Under the pieces are notes generated by a model. The model did not search any database and was not told the DNA's origin. It was given only the letters and a program-made list of their open reading frames with translations. The position numbers were made by a program, and so were the translations under genes. Source: Brevibacillus_H sp041920465 (GTDB lineage Bacteria; Bacillota; Bacilli; Brevibacillales; Brevibacillaceae). From it: a stretch of DNA of 64,000 nucleotides. Where the stretch lies: the NCBI GenBank assembly GCA_041920465.1, contig JBHGXW010000017.1:27575-91574 (forward strand), written 5' to 3'. The first letter of the stretch is position 1. Each line of letters starts with the position of its first letter. Positions 36,405 through 44,858 of the stretch are shown here, piece after piece.

Positions 36405-38603
36405 CTACTCAACATTTCCTGTATATTGTTTTAAAAAGAACTGATAAATCGCATAGGCCGCTTCGCCTCGCGTAATGGCAGCTGAAGCCTGAATGCGTTT
36501 GCCATCACGTGGAAGCAGCCACTTGTTGTCCGCCGCCACCAAAACGGCATGTTTCGCCCAAGCAGGAACTGCTTCCATATCGGCAATGCCTGGAGCATTC
36601 TTTGCAGCATTCTCCATAGCAAAGACTGATCCGCGCGATTGCTCATACAAACGAACCAGTAGAAGAGCCACCTCAGCCCGCGTCATGCTTGCCTCCGGGG
36701 CAAACCGGTTTTGACCTCGGCCTTTCGTCCAGCCCCTCTGCACGGCCGTTTGCACGACAGAGGCATACCAGCTATTTTTGGGAACATCCGAGAATGTAAC
36801 AGATGCTGCCCCGTCCGCGGATGGCGCTGCATCCGTTTTTTCCTTCGGCAGCTGCAAACGAGCAAGCAGCGCGAAGAACTGCGCCCGGGTCAACGTTTCG
36901 TTCACACCGAACGACGTCGGCGACATTCCTCGAACAACTCCCCAACCATACAAAGCAGCAATCGGTTCGTTCAGATAACGATGTGCTTCGTCCAGCATCT
37001 GCACATCTTCGAACGAGTTCGCTGCTCCGACCACCGCCACATCTGAACCAGCCTCTACCGATGCCGTAATCCGCTGTTTTTGTAGTTGAAGCGGAACGAT
37101 TGCCGCTTTCCATTCCGGATCTGACAGTTTCCGTTCATAGAGTGTCGGCCAAGCCGATTCATCCATGCCGCCCGTTATCGGCAAATTCAATTGAATCTTC
37201 GCCACTTCCGGATGAGAAGCCTCTACCCGATAACTTGCCGTAAGCGGTGCGGCCAAATTGCTTTGTTTGCTTTGCCACTCGGAATACTGTGCCGTTTGTT
37301 CCTGATCGGTAAATTCTCTGATGCTGAACCAGATAGAATTTGCCGGTAATGCCGCTTGTTGACGTGGTATCAGTTCCGTACGCCAGTCTCCTTTTACCAT
37401 GGCAAGTATCGCATGAGAATCAACTACTTTTTGCCATGCCTCCCGGTTGACAAACAGCTTGGCAACCCTGGAATCGGAATCGGAAGGAAACGGAATCAAC
37501 AAGACCGGTTTTAAGTTTGCCAGAAGCGGCTTATACAAGGAAGAGTTTTCCAACAATTCTTCCAGTTCCGTTTTCAATTTTGTCTGGTCGTCAAGCAGTT
37601 CTTTTGCCGTCAGAGCCGACAGTTCCTGTATGTCAGGTTCAAGGGAATTGACAACTCTGCTGTCTTTTTCTTTTAACCTGGCTGCCTGTTCGTAAGCTGC
37701 CTGGAAAAAGACGGCTACATCCGGCACAAAGGTGCGCTGTTTCTCAATATCGTAATCAGCCAGATCAAGCAAAAGCTTTCTTACGATATTCATAATGCTC
37801 TCTACATTTTCCGCAGTTTCCAGTTGGTTCAAGGCGGCGCTTACATCAGCGGAAGTAGAGACTTCATAGGAAGCTCTGCCCGAATTGCCCGAGCCCACAT
37901 TTTCCGACTTGCCCATGTCTGTGGTATAGAGAAATTCCACGTCATCGCCATCTTTGAGCAAATAACGGTCAATCGACATCGGAGGCCCTTTTCCGTTTAC
38001 TTTGTACACCCAACCTGAGCCGGGTCCTTTATCAAACTCGGCCAGCCCGTCAATGCTGACCAGGTAAACCTGCTGTCCATCCTGATCAGGATCGCGAATC
38101 TCATAATCAAAATGCTTCTCTTCCGCCGCGTACTGCAGCAGTTGATAGACGGAAGAGCCTTTGCTTATGGAAAACGACGTTCGTTTCACGATTTCATCCT
38201 GATCGGCCCCGACGATGCGCAGCGTAACGTCCATCTTCTTTTTGCCGCTGCCGTTGTCCTTCTCAATCGTAAAAGAGTCGCTGACTGTAGCAACTGAATA
38301 AAGAACCGCTTCAGCCGTTCCGTATTCTGTCCAGGCAGGTACGTCAAACTCGATTTGAAAAGGTTTGCCGCCCCCGGACACATCCTGAAAATACAAGAGC
38401 TGCCCGAGGGAATCTTTTACGATCAAGGGAACCCAGACTGGGTCGGCAGGATCAGTTGACCCGCTAATCATCAGCTTGCCGCCTTTATGCTCAGCTTTGA
38501 TTGTGGCTCCTGAATCAGCCGCCATACCTGCATTAGCATAAGATGTCCAACCGGAGAAGAAAAGCAGTGCACAGACAAGCCAAATCAGCCATTTGTTTTT
38601 CAT
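36405..38603 (-). CDS. SLH-anchored DUF4430 (transcobalamin beta-domain-like) surface protein
   Basis: 732 residues. Signal peptide, a beta-sandwich-like region, then DUF4430 at about residues 125-235 with the hallmark GPGSGWVYKVNGKGPP and LKDGDDVEFLY. A helical stretch (250-345) and a beta region follow, and three C-terminal SLH repeats (TLTRAQFFALLARL, SMTRAEVALLLVRL, AITRGEAAYAIYQF) bind secondary wall polymer. Start ATG 38603 with AGGAG 9 nt upstream. It lies between two barrel proteins in the cobalamin-riboswitch operon; a role in surface corrinoid binding is inferred. Confidence 0.87.
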   Translation of the reverse strand: MKNKWLIWLVCALLFFSGWTSYANAGMAADSGATIKAEHKGGKLMISGSTDPADPVWVPLIVKDSLGQLLYFQDVSGGGKPFQIEFDVPAWTEYGTAEAVLYSVATVSDSFTIEKDNGSGKKKMDVTLRIVGADQDEIVKRTSFSISKGSSVYQLLQYAAEEKHFDYEIRDPDQDGQQVYLVSIDGLAEFDKGPGSGWVYKVNGKGPPMSIDRYLLKDGDDVEFLYTTDMGKSENVGSGNSGRASYEVSTSADVSAALNQLETAENVESIMNIVRKLLLDLADYDIEKQRTFVPDVAVFFQAAYEQAARLKEKDSRVVNSLEPDIQELSALTAKELLDDQTKLKTELEELLENSSLYKPLLANLKPVLLIPFPSDSDSRVAKLFVNREAWQKVVDSHAILAMVKGDWRTELIPRQQAALPANSIWFSIREFTDQEQTAQYSEWQSKQSNLAAPLTASYRVEASHPEVAKIQLNLPITGGMDESAWPTLYERKLSDPEWKAAIVPLQLQKQRITASVEAGSDVAVVGAANSFEDVQMLDEAHRYLNEPIAALYGWGVVRGMSPTSFGVNETLTRAQFFALLARLQLPKEKTDAAPSADGAASVTFSDVPKNSWYASVVQTAVQRGWTKGRGQNRFAPEASMTRAEVALLLVRLYEQSRGSVFAMENAAKNAPGIADMEAVPAWAKHAVLVAADNKWLLPRDGKRIQASAAITRGEAAYAIYQFFLKQYTGNVE

Positions 38604-38615
38604 GGGAGCCAACTC

Positions 38616-39941
38616 CTATTTCACGGACGCAATAAAGGAAATGCTTTCTTTTGCCACTTCCGGTTTGTCGGACAGTCCGTACCAGTAATTAACCTCTACA
38701 GTATATGTGCCGCTGTCCAGTTTCAGGTCTGCGGTAAGCTGTTGTGCGGAGGCGGAGGAAGATTCGACGACAGCCGTATCCACCACCTCAGTGCCTTTCA
38801 TCGCTTTTACCAGAATGGCGATCGGTTTGTCCGCCTTGGCAACGTCTTGTACATTGACGCGAACCAACAATTGTTTTCCGCTGATGGAGAAGGTGTTGCC
38901 GACTTGCTTCACTTCTTTGCCTTTTACCAGATTGTCAAATCCGTCGTACACTTTTACCTGATTGGACAAATCAACCACAGGTACATAAATCTTCAGTGCA
39001 GCTTTCTCTTTGTCCGTCAACACTTGGAACAGGGAGCTGCCTTCCTTTACGGTGGCAAGGGCAATCAGCGCATTCTCGGTGGTCATTTTGTCGGACTGGC
39101 CGTTGGACCAGGCACTTTTGAACCCGCCATCTGCTGCTTGATTCTCAAGCAGGTATTGAACGCTTTTATCCCACGGAGTGCCCAATACGTCCTCACCGCT
39201 GGAGGTTAAACCAACCAATGCCTGGATGGTGGAGTCAGGGCTTTCACTGCCCCAGGCGAGGAAAGAGCCATTCGCCTGTTGCTCTTTCGCCAGCGACTCA
39301 ATAATCGCTTTCTTTGCTTCTTTCACACCATCCTGATCTTCCAAAAACGAGAGTGCATTCAGAGTGAACGCCTTATCGTCAATACTGTTGAAATCGTCGT
39401 AACGTTCCAGCAAAAACCGGGCCGCTTTCTCACGATCATAAGGGTATCCGTACATTTCAAGTGCTATGATGGACAACGCGTGGTTGAAAATCGTCCATTG
39501 ATCGTCGCCCATTTTGCCGTTGTCTGCTTGCGAATCGGCAATTGCCTTCAAGAGATTGACGCCGCCATAGTTGGTTGGATCATAACCGTTTTTCATCAGG
39601 CCGATTGCCAGTTTCGCAATCTCGCCCGGCTCTTTTTTCTCCTGAATATGGCTGGCCCAGTAATCAATCGCGGTCTTGTTGGTGCGATCCTGCCATTTGC
39701 GGCTTTCCAGCTTTTCGCCCGCTGCCGCCAATCCGATCAATTCCCAATCGAACGACTCAAACGCATATTTGCGATCTTTTTTATAGTAATACTTGACCGT
39801 CTTTTTCATGGCATCGTACACTTTCTTCTCCAGATCGGAAGAAGCTTGTGCCGGTTGAATTTGGAACAAGGACGTAAGGAATAAACTCAGGATCATTACC
39901 CATGTAAAGCGTCTCCTCACGGTTTGCATAACTGCCTGCAT
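38616..39941 (-). CDS. Secreted alpha/alpha-barrel (prenyltransferase-repeat) protein
   Basis: 441 residues, first gene of the cobalamin-riboswitch operon. A signal peptide ends at about PAQASS. Residues 35-320 are helical toroid repeats (NGKMGDDQWT, AADGGFKSAW), related to the barrel of the protein at 34825 (shared FDWELIGLAAAGEKL versus DDWTVVGLALSGERL). The last 110 residues are an Ig-like beta domain. There are no SLH repeats, so it is secreted or held by a partner. AAAGGAG precedes the ATG. Confidence 0.87.
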   Translation of the reverse strand: MQAVMQTVRRRFTWVMILSLFLTSLFQIQPAQASSDLEKKVYDAMKKTVKYYYKKDRKYAFESFDWELIGLAAAGEKLESRKWQDRTNKTAIDYWASHIQEKKEPGEIAKLAIGLMKNGYDPTNYGGVNLLKAIADSQADNGKMGDDQWTIFNHALSIIALEMYGYPYDREKAARFLLERYDDFNSIDDKAFTLNALSFLEDQDGVKEAKKAIIESLAKEQQANGSFLAWGSESPDSTIQALVGLTSSGEDVLGTPWDKSVQYLLENQAADGGFKSAWSNGQSDKMTTENALIALATVKEGSSLFQVLTDKEKAALKIYVPVVDLSNQVKVYDGFDNLVKGKEVKQVGNTFSISGKQLLVRVNVQDVAKADKPIAILVKAMKGTEVVDTAVVESSSASAQQLTADLKLDSGTYTVEVNYWYGLSDKPEVAKESISFIASVK

Positions 39942-39975
39942 GCTGCATGTCTCCTTTCTTTTTGTAAACTTTCAG

Positions 39976-40016
39976 CAAAAACAAAAACCCCCTGCGTGGA
40001 TGAGTCAGGGGGGGTT
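39976..40016 (-). terminator. Terminator of the cobalamin riboswitch
   Basis: On the minus strand CCCCCTG / CAGGGGG stem with an 11-nt loop, then TTTTTGTTTTT. It lies between the aptamer and the first gene, so ligand binding can stop transcription. Confidence 0.88.
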
Positions 40017-40116
40017 CATTATCGCAATAGACCTTCACTTCAGAAGATCGTGCTTGAGCAATCAAGTTTGCGATCACACCCCTTTTATCCACACCGTAAA
40101 AGCAGGTTAACTCATT

Positions 40117-40272
40117 TTGGCAGGTCTCCTGACTTACACGTCATCCGCTCTCATCATTGCCTTCCCGGAAATCCCAGTGGCGTTTGCATCAATGATAGCG
40201 TCTGTGCTTACAGTAGCGGGGGCTGCAGTGGATTTGCACCACTTTCCCTTTTCAACGGCCATTGCCGTCACC
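40117..40272 (-). promoter_or_regulatory. Cobalamin riboswitch of the surface-protein/ECF operon
   Basis: Minus-strand hallmarks in order: GGTGACGGCAATGG with AAAGGGAAAGTGGTGCAAA (split here), TCCACTGCAGCCCCCGC, TACTGTAAGC, the B12 box GCCACTGGG, GGGAAGGC, and the closing AAGTCAGGAGACCTGCC. This is the adenosylcobalamin-type layout. The terminator 100 nt downstream implies OFF regulation by B12. Confidence 0.96.
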
Positions 40273-40303
40273 AAAACAAGGAAATATGCTTTTGTCCATA
40301 CAA

Positions 40304-40333
40304 ATGCTACCACACCAAAGAAAGGGAGTACAA
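40304..40333 (-). promoter_or_regulatory. Candidate promoter of the cobalamin operon
   Basis: Minus strand TTGTAC, 18-nt spacer, TAGCAT, about 30 nt upstream of the aptamer. Confidence 0.55.
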
Positions 40334-40457
40334 GAAAAAAATACTCCAAAATGCAATTGACAACAATAAGCATATAGGTGTAAATTACACATAGGAGCAA
40401 TTAAAAAATATCTGCCCTATTCACATGCATGGCAGATAAACCTAGGAGGTAACCGAA

Positions 40458-40787
40458 ATGAGCCAAAACAATTTTGAGCCGCAAGAACAGTTGTTGCAAG
40501 CCACTTTCCAAGTCTTTCAGGCAGCCAATGAAACCATCTTCAATACAGCCTTAACGACAGCGGCATTCGTCAGCTTCCTGCAAGAGCAGGCACAAGCACA
40601 GGCGAAAGAACTGCTCAGTCAAACAGAAGAAGCCCGCAGAGCTAACCTGGAAAAATTGGAAGCGTTCGTGAAAGAGACACGCGACCTGCAAAGCTCCTTC
40701 CAAAAAAATGTGCAAGAACTCGTCAAATCCTCCTTTTCCACTTTCGCTTCCGCTAATCCGTTTTTCGCTGTCGCCAAAGAGAAATAG
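40458..40787 (+). CDS. Small amphipathic helical protein, phasin-like
   Basis: 109 residues, almost wholly alpha-helical, rich in Gln, Ala, Glu and Phe (FQVFQAANETIFNTA, LEKLEAFVKETRDLQSSF). Size and composition recall phasins, which coat polyhydroxyalkanoate granules, but no PHA gene is nearby, so this is a suggestion only. AGGAGG lies before the ATG and a strong terminator follows. It is divergent from the cobalamin operon. Confidence 0.6.
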   Translation: MSQNNFEPQEQLLQATFQVFQAANETIFNTALTTAAFVSFLQEQAQAQAKELLSQTEEARRANLEKLEAFVKETRDLQSSFQKNVQELVKSSFSTFASANPFFAVAKEK

Positions 40788-40813
40788 AACGTTCCCGAAG
40801 CCCTTGCTATAAC

Positions 40814-40860
40814 AAAAAAACACCGGTCATCAGTCATTTTGGATACCGGTGTTTTTCTTT
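40814..40860 (+). terminator. Bidirectional terminator
   Basis: AAACACCGGT / ACCGGTGTTT stem with a 16-nt loop, and A/T runs on both sides; lies between convergent genes. Confidence 0.85.
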
Positions 40861-40887
40861 TGGCAGAGTTTTTACTTGCTGACGGGA

Positions 40888-41148
40888 TCACATGAGTTTA
40901 ACCATGAGGGAAACAAAGCCGATGGCACATAAAACAAAAAATACGGAAGAGATCATGTCCCGCTTCTCCTTGAACAGCCACAAGCCCTGTGTCAATACAA
41001 ACAAGCCAAGCGATATCGTTGAAAGCTTGCCCAAAATTGCTCCCCTTTGATGATGAGAGACGAATTCAATGGCAAGTCCGAAAACCTGAAAAATGAGTCC
41101 CAGCCCGACAAAGGCAATCATCAGGTAAATATACTTATTCGTACCCAT
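40888..41148 (-). CDS. Small membrane protein, 86 residues
   Basis: Three predicted transmembrane helices (LMIAFVGLGLIFQVFGLAI, LSTISLGLFVLTQGLWLF, SVFFVLCAIGFVSLMV). No family recognised. The ATG at 41148 is preceded by AAGGGA. It lies 13 nt downstream of the DUF1385 gene and is probably cotranscribed with it. Confidence 0.65.
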   Translation of the reverse strand: MGTNKYIYLMIAFVGLGLIFQVFGLAIEFVSHHQRGAILGKLSTISLGLFVLTQGLWLFKEKRDMISSVFFVLCAIGFVSLMVKLM

Positions 41149-41161
41149 CAGTATCGTTCCC

Positions 41162-41812
41162 TTACGTTTGATAATGCTGGAACAGGCGATACGAGCGGAT
41201 TGCCGTTTCGAGATGAATGCGTTCCGGTTTCTTCGTCGTGACATGTTTCTGAAGAAATCCCGAGAGCGCGAAAAACGGTTTCATCCAGTTTCTGGCATAT
41301 TTTTCCCCCAGCAATCCGGCTACCATGCCAAGAATTCCAATGCTGACGCTTGCCCCTAGAGGAAAAAACCAGAGAGTTGCCAGCCAGCAAACAAAAAAAT
41401 ACGTCACATAGTTGGTTGAGCAGCCGCTGTTGACAATTGAAGCTTCTTGTATTTCCCCTATATCTTCCAGCCTTTTCTCGCCATGATAACTAAACACTTT
41501 GTGCTCCGCACCGTGGAACTGTTTTAACTGCCTGGGAAACACGAAATGAAAACCGATTGCATAGATCAACAACCACAAGGGATTAAGCTCAAACTGCCAG
41601 ATCAACAGCAACAGCCCAAGGTGAAACAGCTGGTAATACCATGGAATCGAAAACAAGATCCGCACCCACATTTTCAGCAAAGTGCGGAACGTGATGGGTT
41701 CTGCCCACTGATGGATCACGCCGCGTTTCACTTCCGCACAAGCCAGTATCTTCCGGTTATGAAAAAACACGCCACGGCCAAAAGAAATTCCGGTTATCAT
41801 AAAATATTTCAT
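41162..41812 (-). CDS. DUF1385 (YqhQ-like) membrane protein
   Basis: 216 residues with about four transmembrane helices. The conserved cytoplasmic motif FHGAEHKVFSYHGE and the later SGCSTNYVTYFFV mark DUF1385, whose function is unknown. It is shorter than B. subtilis YqhQ. AAGGAGA lies directly before the ATG at 41812; upstream in-frame codons lack a ribosome site and overlap the divergent yfkAB promoter region. Confidence 0.82.
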   Translation of the reverse strand: MKYFMITGISFGRGVFFHNRKILACAEVKRGVIHQWAEPITFRTLLKMWVRILFSIPWYYQLFHLGLLLLIWQFELNPLWLLIYAIGFHFVFPRQLKQFHGAEHKVFSYHGEKRLEDIGEIQEASIVNSGCSTNYVTYFFVCWLATLWFFPLGASVSIGILGMVAGLLGEKYARNWMKPFFALSGFLQKHVTTKKPERIHLETAIRSYRLFQHYQT

Positions 41813-41883
41813 TCTCCTTCTTCGTTTTCCCCGATATAATGGTAAAGTATATCTTTTCAGCATGTTGCAAGGAGGTTTTTCAA

Positions 41884-42999
41884 TTGACACGTCTCGTACC
41901 AGCTACACCTTTAACACCACAATATGACCCATGGGATCCGTTATTTCAGGCAAAGCCTCCTCACTATAAATTGACCAGCGTTGAGTTTACCGTAACGAAT
42001 CTGTGTAATTTGCGCTGCGAGCATTGCGCTGTTGGAGAGACACTCAGCACCAAGGACGGCGCTGTATTGCCGATTGATTTATTATTACGTCGGTTGGACG
42101 AAGCCGAAGACCTGCTTACTCTCAGTATAACAGGCGGCGAACCGATGTTTAGTGAACGAACCGTGAATGAAACGATTTTGCCGCTCTTGCGCTATGCGGC
42201 GGAACGCGGACTTCGGACACAAATTAACTCCAACATGACGTTGCCTTATCAACGTTACGAAGCTGTCTTGCCTTATCTTGATGTCGTACATATTTCGATG
42301 AACTGGCATACGGCTGAAGACTTCGCCAATATAGTGTACGCTAAAGCCCGGCAAACAGTTTCGCCGAAGCAGGCGGAGATTCTCTTCCAAAATATGCTGG
42401 ACAACTCGCGCAAACTGGCGGAAGCCGGGGTGTTCGTCTCCGCGGAAACGATGATTAACATCCGGACCCACAAGCACTTGAAGGAGATCCACCAACTGGT
42501 TCGTGAGCTTGGCTGCAAACGGCATGAAGTACACCCCATGTACGCCAGCGATTTTGCCCGCGATATGGAACTGTTAACCCTCGATCAGCTCCGCACGGCC
42601 ATTCATCATATGCTGGATGTTCGCGACGAGGATTTGTGGATGCTGTTTGGCACGCTTCCGTTTTACGCGTGCAGCACGCTGAAAGAGGATCAAGAGCTGA
42701 TCAAGCGGCTTCGCCAAGCAAAGAATGTCACCATGCGCAACGACCCGGATGGCCGCAGCCGTCTCAATGTGAATGTGTTTACCGGCGATGTGATCGTGAC
42801 CGACTTCGGCGATGTGGCCCCGCTCGGCAACATCAGGCACCACCGTCTTGACGATCTCTTGAAGGAGTGGCAAAAATCCGGGCTCTGGCAAACACTGAAC
42901 TGTTACTGCCAGACTGCGGCATGTGCCGGCCCCAACGTATTGGTTGCCAACTCTTACTATCCGAATACCGACTTCAAACAGCTTCAAGCTCTCATCTAA
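41884..42999 (+). CDS. yfkAB: Radical SAM protein YfkAB (CxCxxxxC motif family)
   Basis: 371 residues. The radical-SAM motif CNLRCEHC binds the catalytic 4Fe-4S cluster; GGEP follows. The C-terminal CYCQTAAC is the CxCxxxxC motif that defines the YfkAB family. The reaction is unknown. I choose a TTG start at 41884, since AAGGAGG lies 8 nt upstream and the Bacillus protein has about the same length; earlier in-frame codons lack a site. Confidence 0.9.
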   Translation: MTRLVPATPLTPQYDPWDPLFQAKPPHYKLTSVEFTVTNLCNLRCEHCAVGETLSTKDGAVLPIDLLLRRLDEAEDLLTLSITGGEPMFSERTVNETILPLLRYAAERGLRTQINSNMTLPYQRYEAVLPYLDVVHISMNWHTAEDFANIVYAKARQTVSPKQAEILFQNMLDNSRKLAEAGVFVSAETMINIRTHKHLKEIHQLVRELGCKRHEVHPMYASDFARDMELLTLDQLRTAIHHMLDVRDEDLWMLFGTLPFYACSTLKEDQELIKRLRQAKNVTMRNDPDGRSRLNVNVFTGDVIVTDFGDVAPLGNIRHHRLDDLLKEWQKSGLWQTLNCYCQTAACAGPNVLVANSYYPNTDFKQLQALI

Positions 43000-43108
43000 C
43001 ACGGGAATCTGACATCCCACGCTTCCGGGCGGATCGGCGGCAAACCGGGTGGCAGATGGTGAAGGAGATGATCCGCTCCGCTCAAGAGCAGTTGGCACGC
43101 CAGAAATA

Positions 43109-43139
43109 AAAAGCCGAGGAAAATCTCCTCGGTTTTTTA
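43109..43139 (+). terminator. Rho-independent terminator of yfkAB
   Basis: AAGCCGAGG / CCTCGGTTTTTT stem-loop about 110 nt past the stop; the gap holds no convincing gene. Confidence 0.85.
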
Positions 43140-43331
43140 GTACTCATCCCTGCTTGAATATTGTTGATCCGCTTGGTTTCGCATTCTGCCAAACATTGTT
43201 TTGCTCAGCTTATTTACCTTATGAAACGAATCGAACACTTGGTCAAGTGTCTCAGCCAATTCCCTTATTTGGCCTACTTTTCCGCGAATTCCGTCAAAAT
43301 GATAACGGATCTTGCTGTTAATCCGTACCAA
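43137..43331 (-). CDS. Small hypothetical protein, 64 residues
   Basis: Basic N-terminus (RINSKIRYHFDGIRGKV) and a helical middle (ELAETLDQVFDSFHKVNKLSK). No family recognised. The TTG at 43331 is 8 nt from GGGGAGG; a GTG at 43340 is too close to that site. It lies between the nitrilase gene and the yfkAB terminator. Confidence 0.5.
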   Translation of the reverse strand: MVRINSKIRYHFDGIRGKVGQIRELAETLDQVFDSFHKVNKLSKTMFGRMRNQADQQYSSRDEY

Positions 43332-43438
43332 AGCTGTCACCTCCCCAATAGCTCCTTCTTCTACACACCCTATGCCGGAGCCACATGCATGGAGAGGCTT
43401 TTTGCTTGCCGGTGCCGCCCATTTTCCGCCGGTTTTCG

Positions 43439-44245
43439 TTACGAGCCAATTTCATATAAACCCGTACGCCTGTCACTAAACACAGGGATGCGCCCTCTTA
43501 CCTCATCAACCAGGGATAGATCAATCTCTGCTTGGACGATCTCTTCTTGCTCTGAACCTTCCGCCACAACTTCTCCCCACGGGTCTATAATCATGGAATG
43601 TCCGACAAATCGGCTTTTGCCTTCCGTTCCCACCCGGTTGCAGGCCACCACATACATCTGGTTTTCGATGGCGCGGGCAATCAAGAGCTGCCGCCAATGA
43701 TTAAGCCTTGGATGTGGCCATTGCGCCGGCACAAACAGCACTTTGCTGCCTTTCAGCGCATATGTACGAATCCATTCCGGAAAGCGAATATCATAACATA
43801 TCATGGAGCCAACCGTTTGATTTTCCAATTGATATATCCCCGCTCGTTCTCCCGCCGACAAGTATTTATCCTCGTTCATCAGACGGAACAGATGAGCTTT
43901 GGAATATTGGCCGACCAGTTCCCCGCTGCGATCAAACACATAGGTGGTATTAAAAACCTCGTCACCTTTTTTTTCGGCAATGGAGCCGCCAATCACGAAG
44001 CAGTCAAGCTCTTTGGCCACCTGGGACAAATACGCCTTCGCCTGGTTGCCGCCCTCGTCGGCAATTTCATCCAGCCGCTTCAGATCATAGGAGGTGTCCC
44101 ACAGTTCCGGCAGTACCAATACGTCTGTCTTCCGCTCTGATTGCTTCAGGCTCTCAACCATCTGTCTTACTTTTTGCCTGTTCTCTACCGGATTACCATG
44201 CGCCACATCCATCTGCAATATCGCCACATTCCATTTACCGGACAT
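43439..44245 (-). CDS. Carbon-nitrogen hydrolase (nitrilase superfamily)
   Basis: 268 residues, cytoplasmic. The catalytic triad is visible: Glu in LVLPELWDTSY, Lys in YSKAHLF and Cys in MICYDIRFPE. The last motif matches omega-amidase/MtnU-type members, which deaminate alpha-ketoglutaramate or ketomethylthiobutyramide; the exact substrate is uncertain. Start ATG 44245 with GGGGAG 4 nt upstream. Confidence 0.9.
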   Translation of the reverse strand: MSGKWNVAILQMDVAHGNPVENRQKVRQMVESLKQSERKTDVLVLPELWDTSYDLKRLDEIADEGGNQAKAYLSQVAKELDCFVIGGSIAEKKGDEVFNTTYVFDRSGELVGQYSKAHLFRLMNEDKYLSAGERAGIYQLENQTVGSMICYDIRFPEWIRTYALKGSKVLFVPAQWPHPRLNHWRQLLIARAIENQMYVVACNRVGTEGKSRFVGHSMIIDPWGEVVAEGSEQEEIVQAEIDLSLVDEVRGRIPVFSDRRTGLYEIGS

Positions 44246-44391
44246 CGTTCTCCCCGCTTTCTGCTTTCCGTATATTTTCACATCACTTTCTTGATACTTA
44301 TCGTAGCGGTGAGCCAGACAAATGGCAAGTGCGAAGCAAGCAGGAAGGAAGATGATAACTGTGTCATCCCCCTTCCTGCCGACAAAAACAT

Positions 44392-44682
44392 TCAAGTGGA
44401 GCGGCGTCCTTGTTCCAGTCGGGTGACCCGGCGATTCAGATCATCTACCCTGTTTTCCAGGCGATCCACCCGACGCTCAAGGCGATCCAGACGGCGTTCA
44501 ATATTGCCGGTTGGTGGCGGCGGCGTTGGAACTGGCCCCACTCCCGGAATAAACAATTGTTGGCCGACGTATAAAGAAAACGGGGGCTGCAAGCGGTTTA
44601 CACGCACGATTTCCTGCCAAGGCACACCAAACCGGCTAGCGATTGAAAACAATGTATCGCCAGGTTGAACAATATAGTTCAT
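44392..44682 (-). CDS. LysM-domain protein with coiled-coil tail
   Basis: 96 residues. A single LysM domain (NYIVQPGDTLFSIASRFGVP to QLFIPG, residues 2-47 in all) binds peptidoglycan. A proline linker (VPTPPPPTG) leads to a heptad coiled coil (RRLDRLERRVDRLENRVDDL). No signal peptide, as in some spore coat/cortex LysM proteins (SafA-type), so a spore role is possible. AGGAGG precedes the ATG. Confidence 0.85.
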   Translation of the reverse strand: MNYIVQPGDTLFSIASRFGVPWQEIVRVNRLQPPFSLYVGQQLFIPGVGPVPTPPPPTGNIERRLDRLERRVDRLENRVDDLNRRVTRLEQGRRST

Positions 44683-44776
44683 ACTTGTTTTCCCTCCTGT
44701 TCACTTCTTCGTTACTAACCTATGCCCGACAACCCACCAGGGGCATAAACAAACACCCAAAATGCTCAATATAGTC

Positions 44777-44822
44777 AAAAGCCCTCGGTGTCCGCATCAG
44801 GACGCCAAGGGCTTTTTTCGTA
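44777..44822 (-). terminator. Rho-independent terminator of the fumarase gene
   Basis: AAAAGCCCTCGGTGTCC / GGACGCCAAGGGCTTTT stem with a 6-nt loop, about 40 nt beyond the stop at 44859. T runs on both sides. Confidence 0.82.
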
Positions 44823-44858
44823 CAGGTTAAGTCGGGTGTAATTTCTTGCAGGTGGGTA

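Noticed and set aside
42867..43109. 80-residue frame overlapping the end of yfkAB
   Set aside because: No ribosome site at any start, overlaps yfkAB in another frame, and no family; only its last 30 residues look protein-like.
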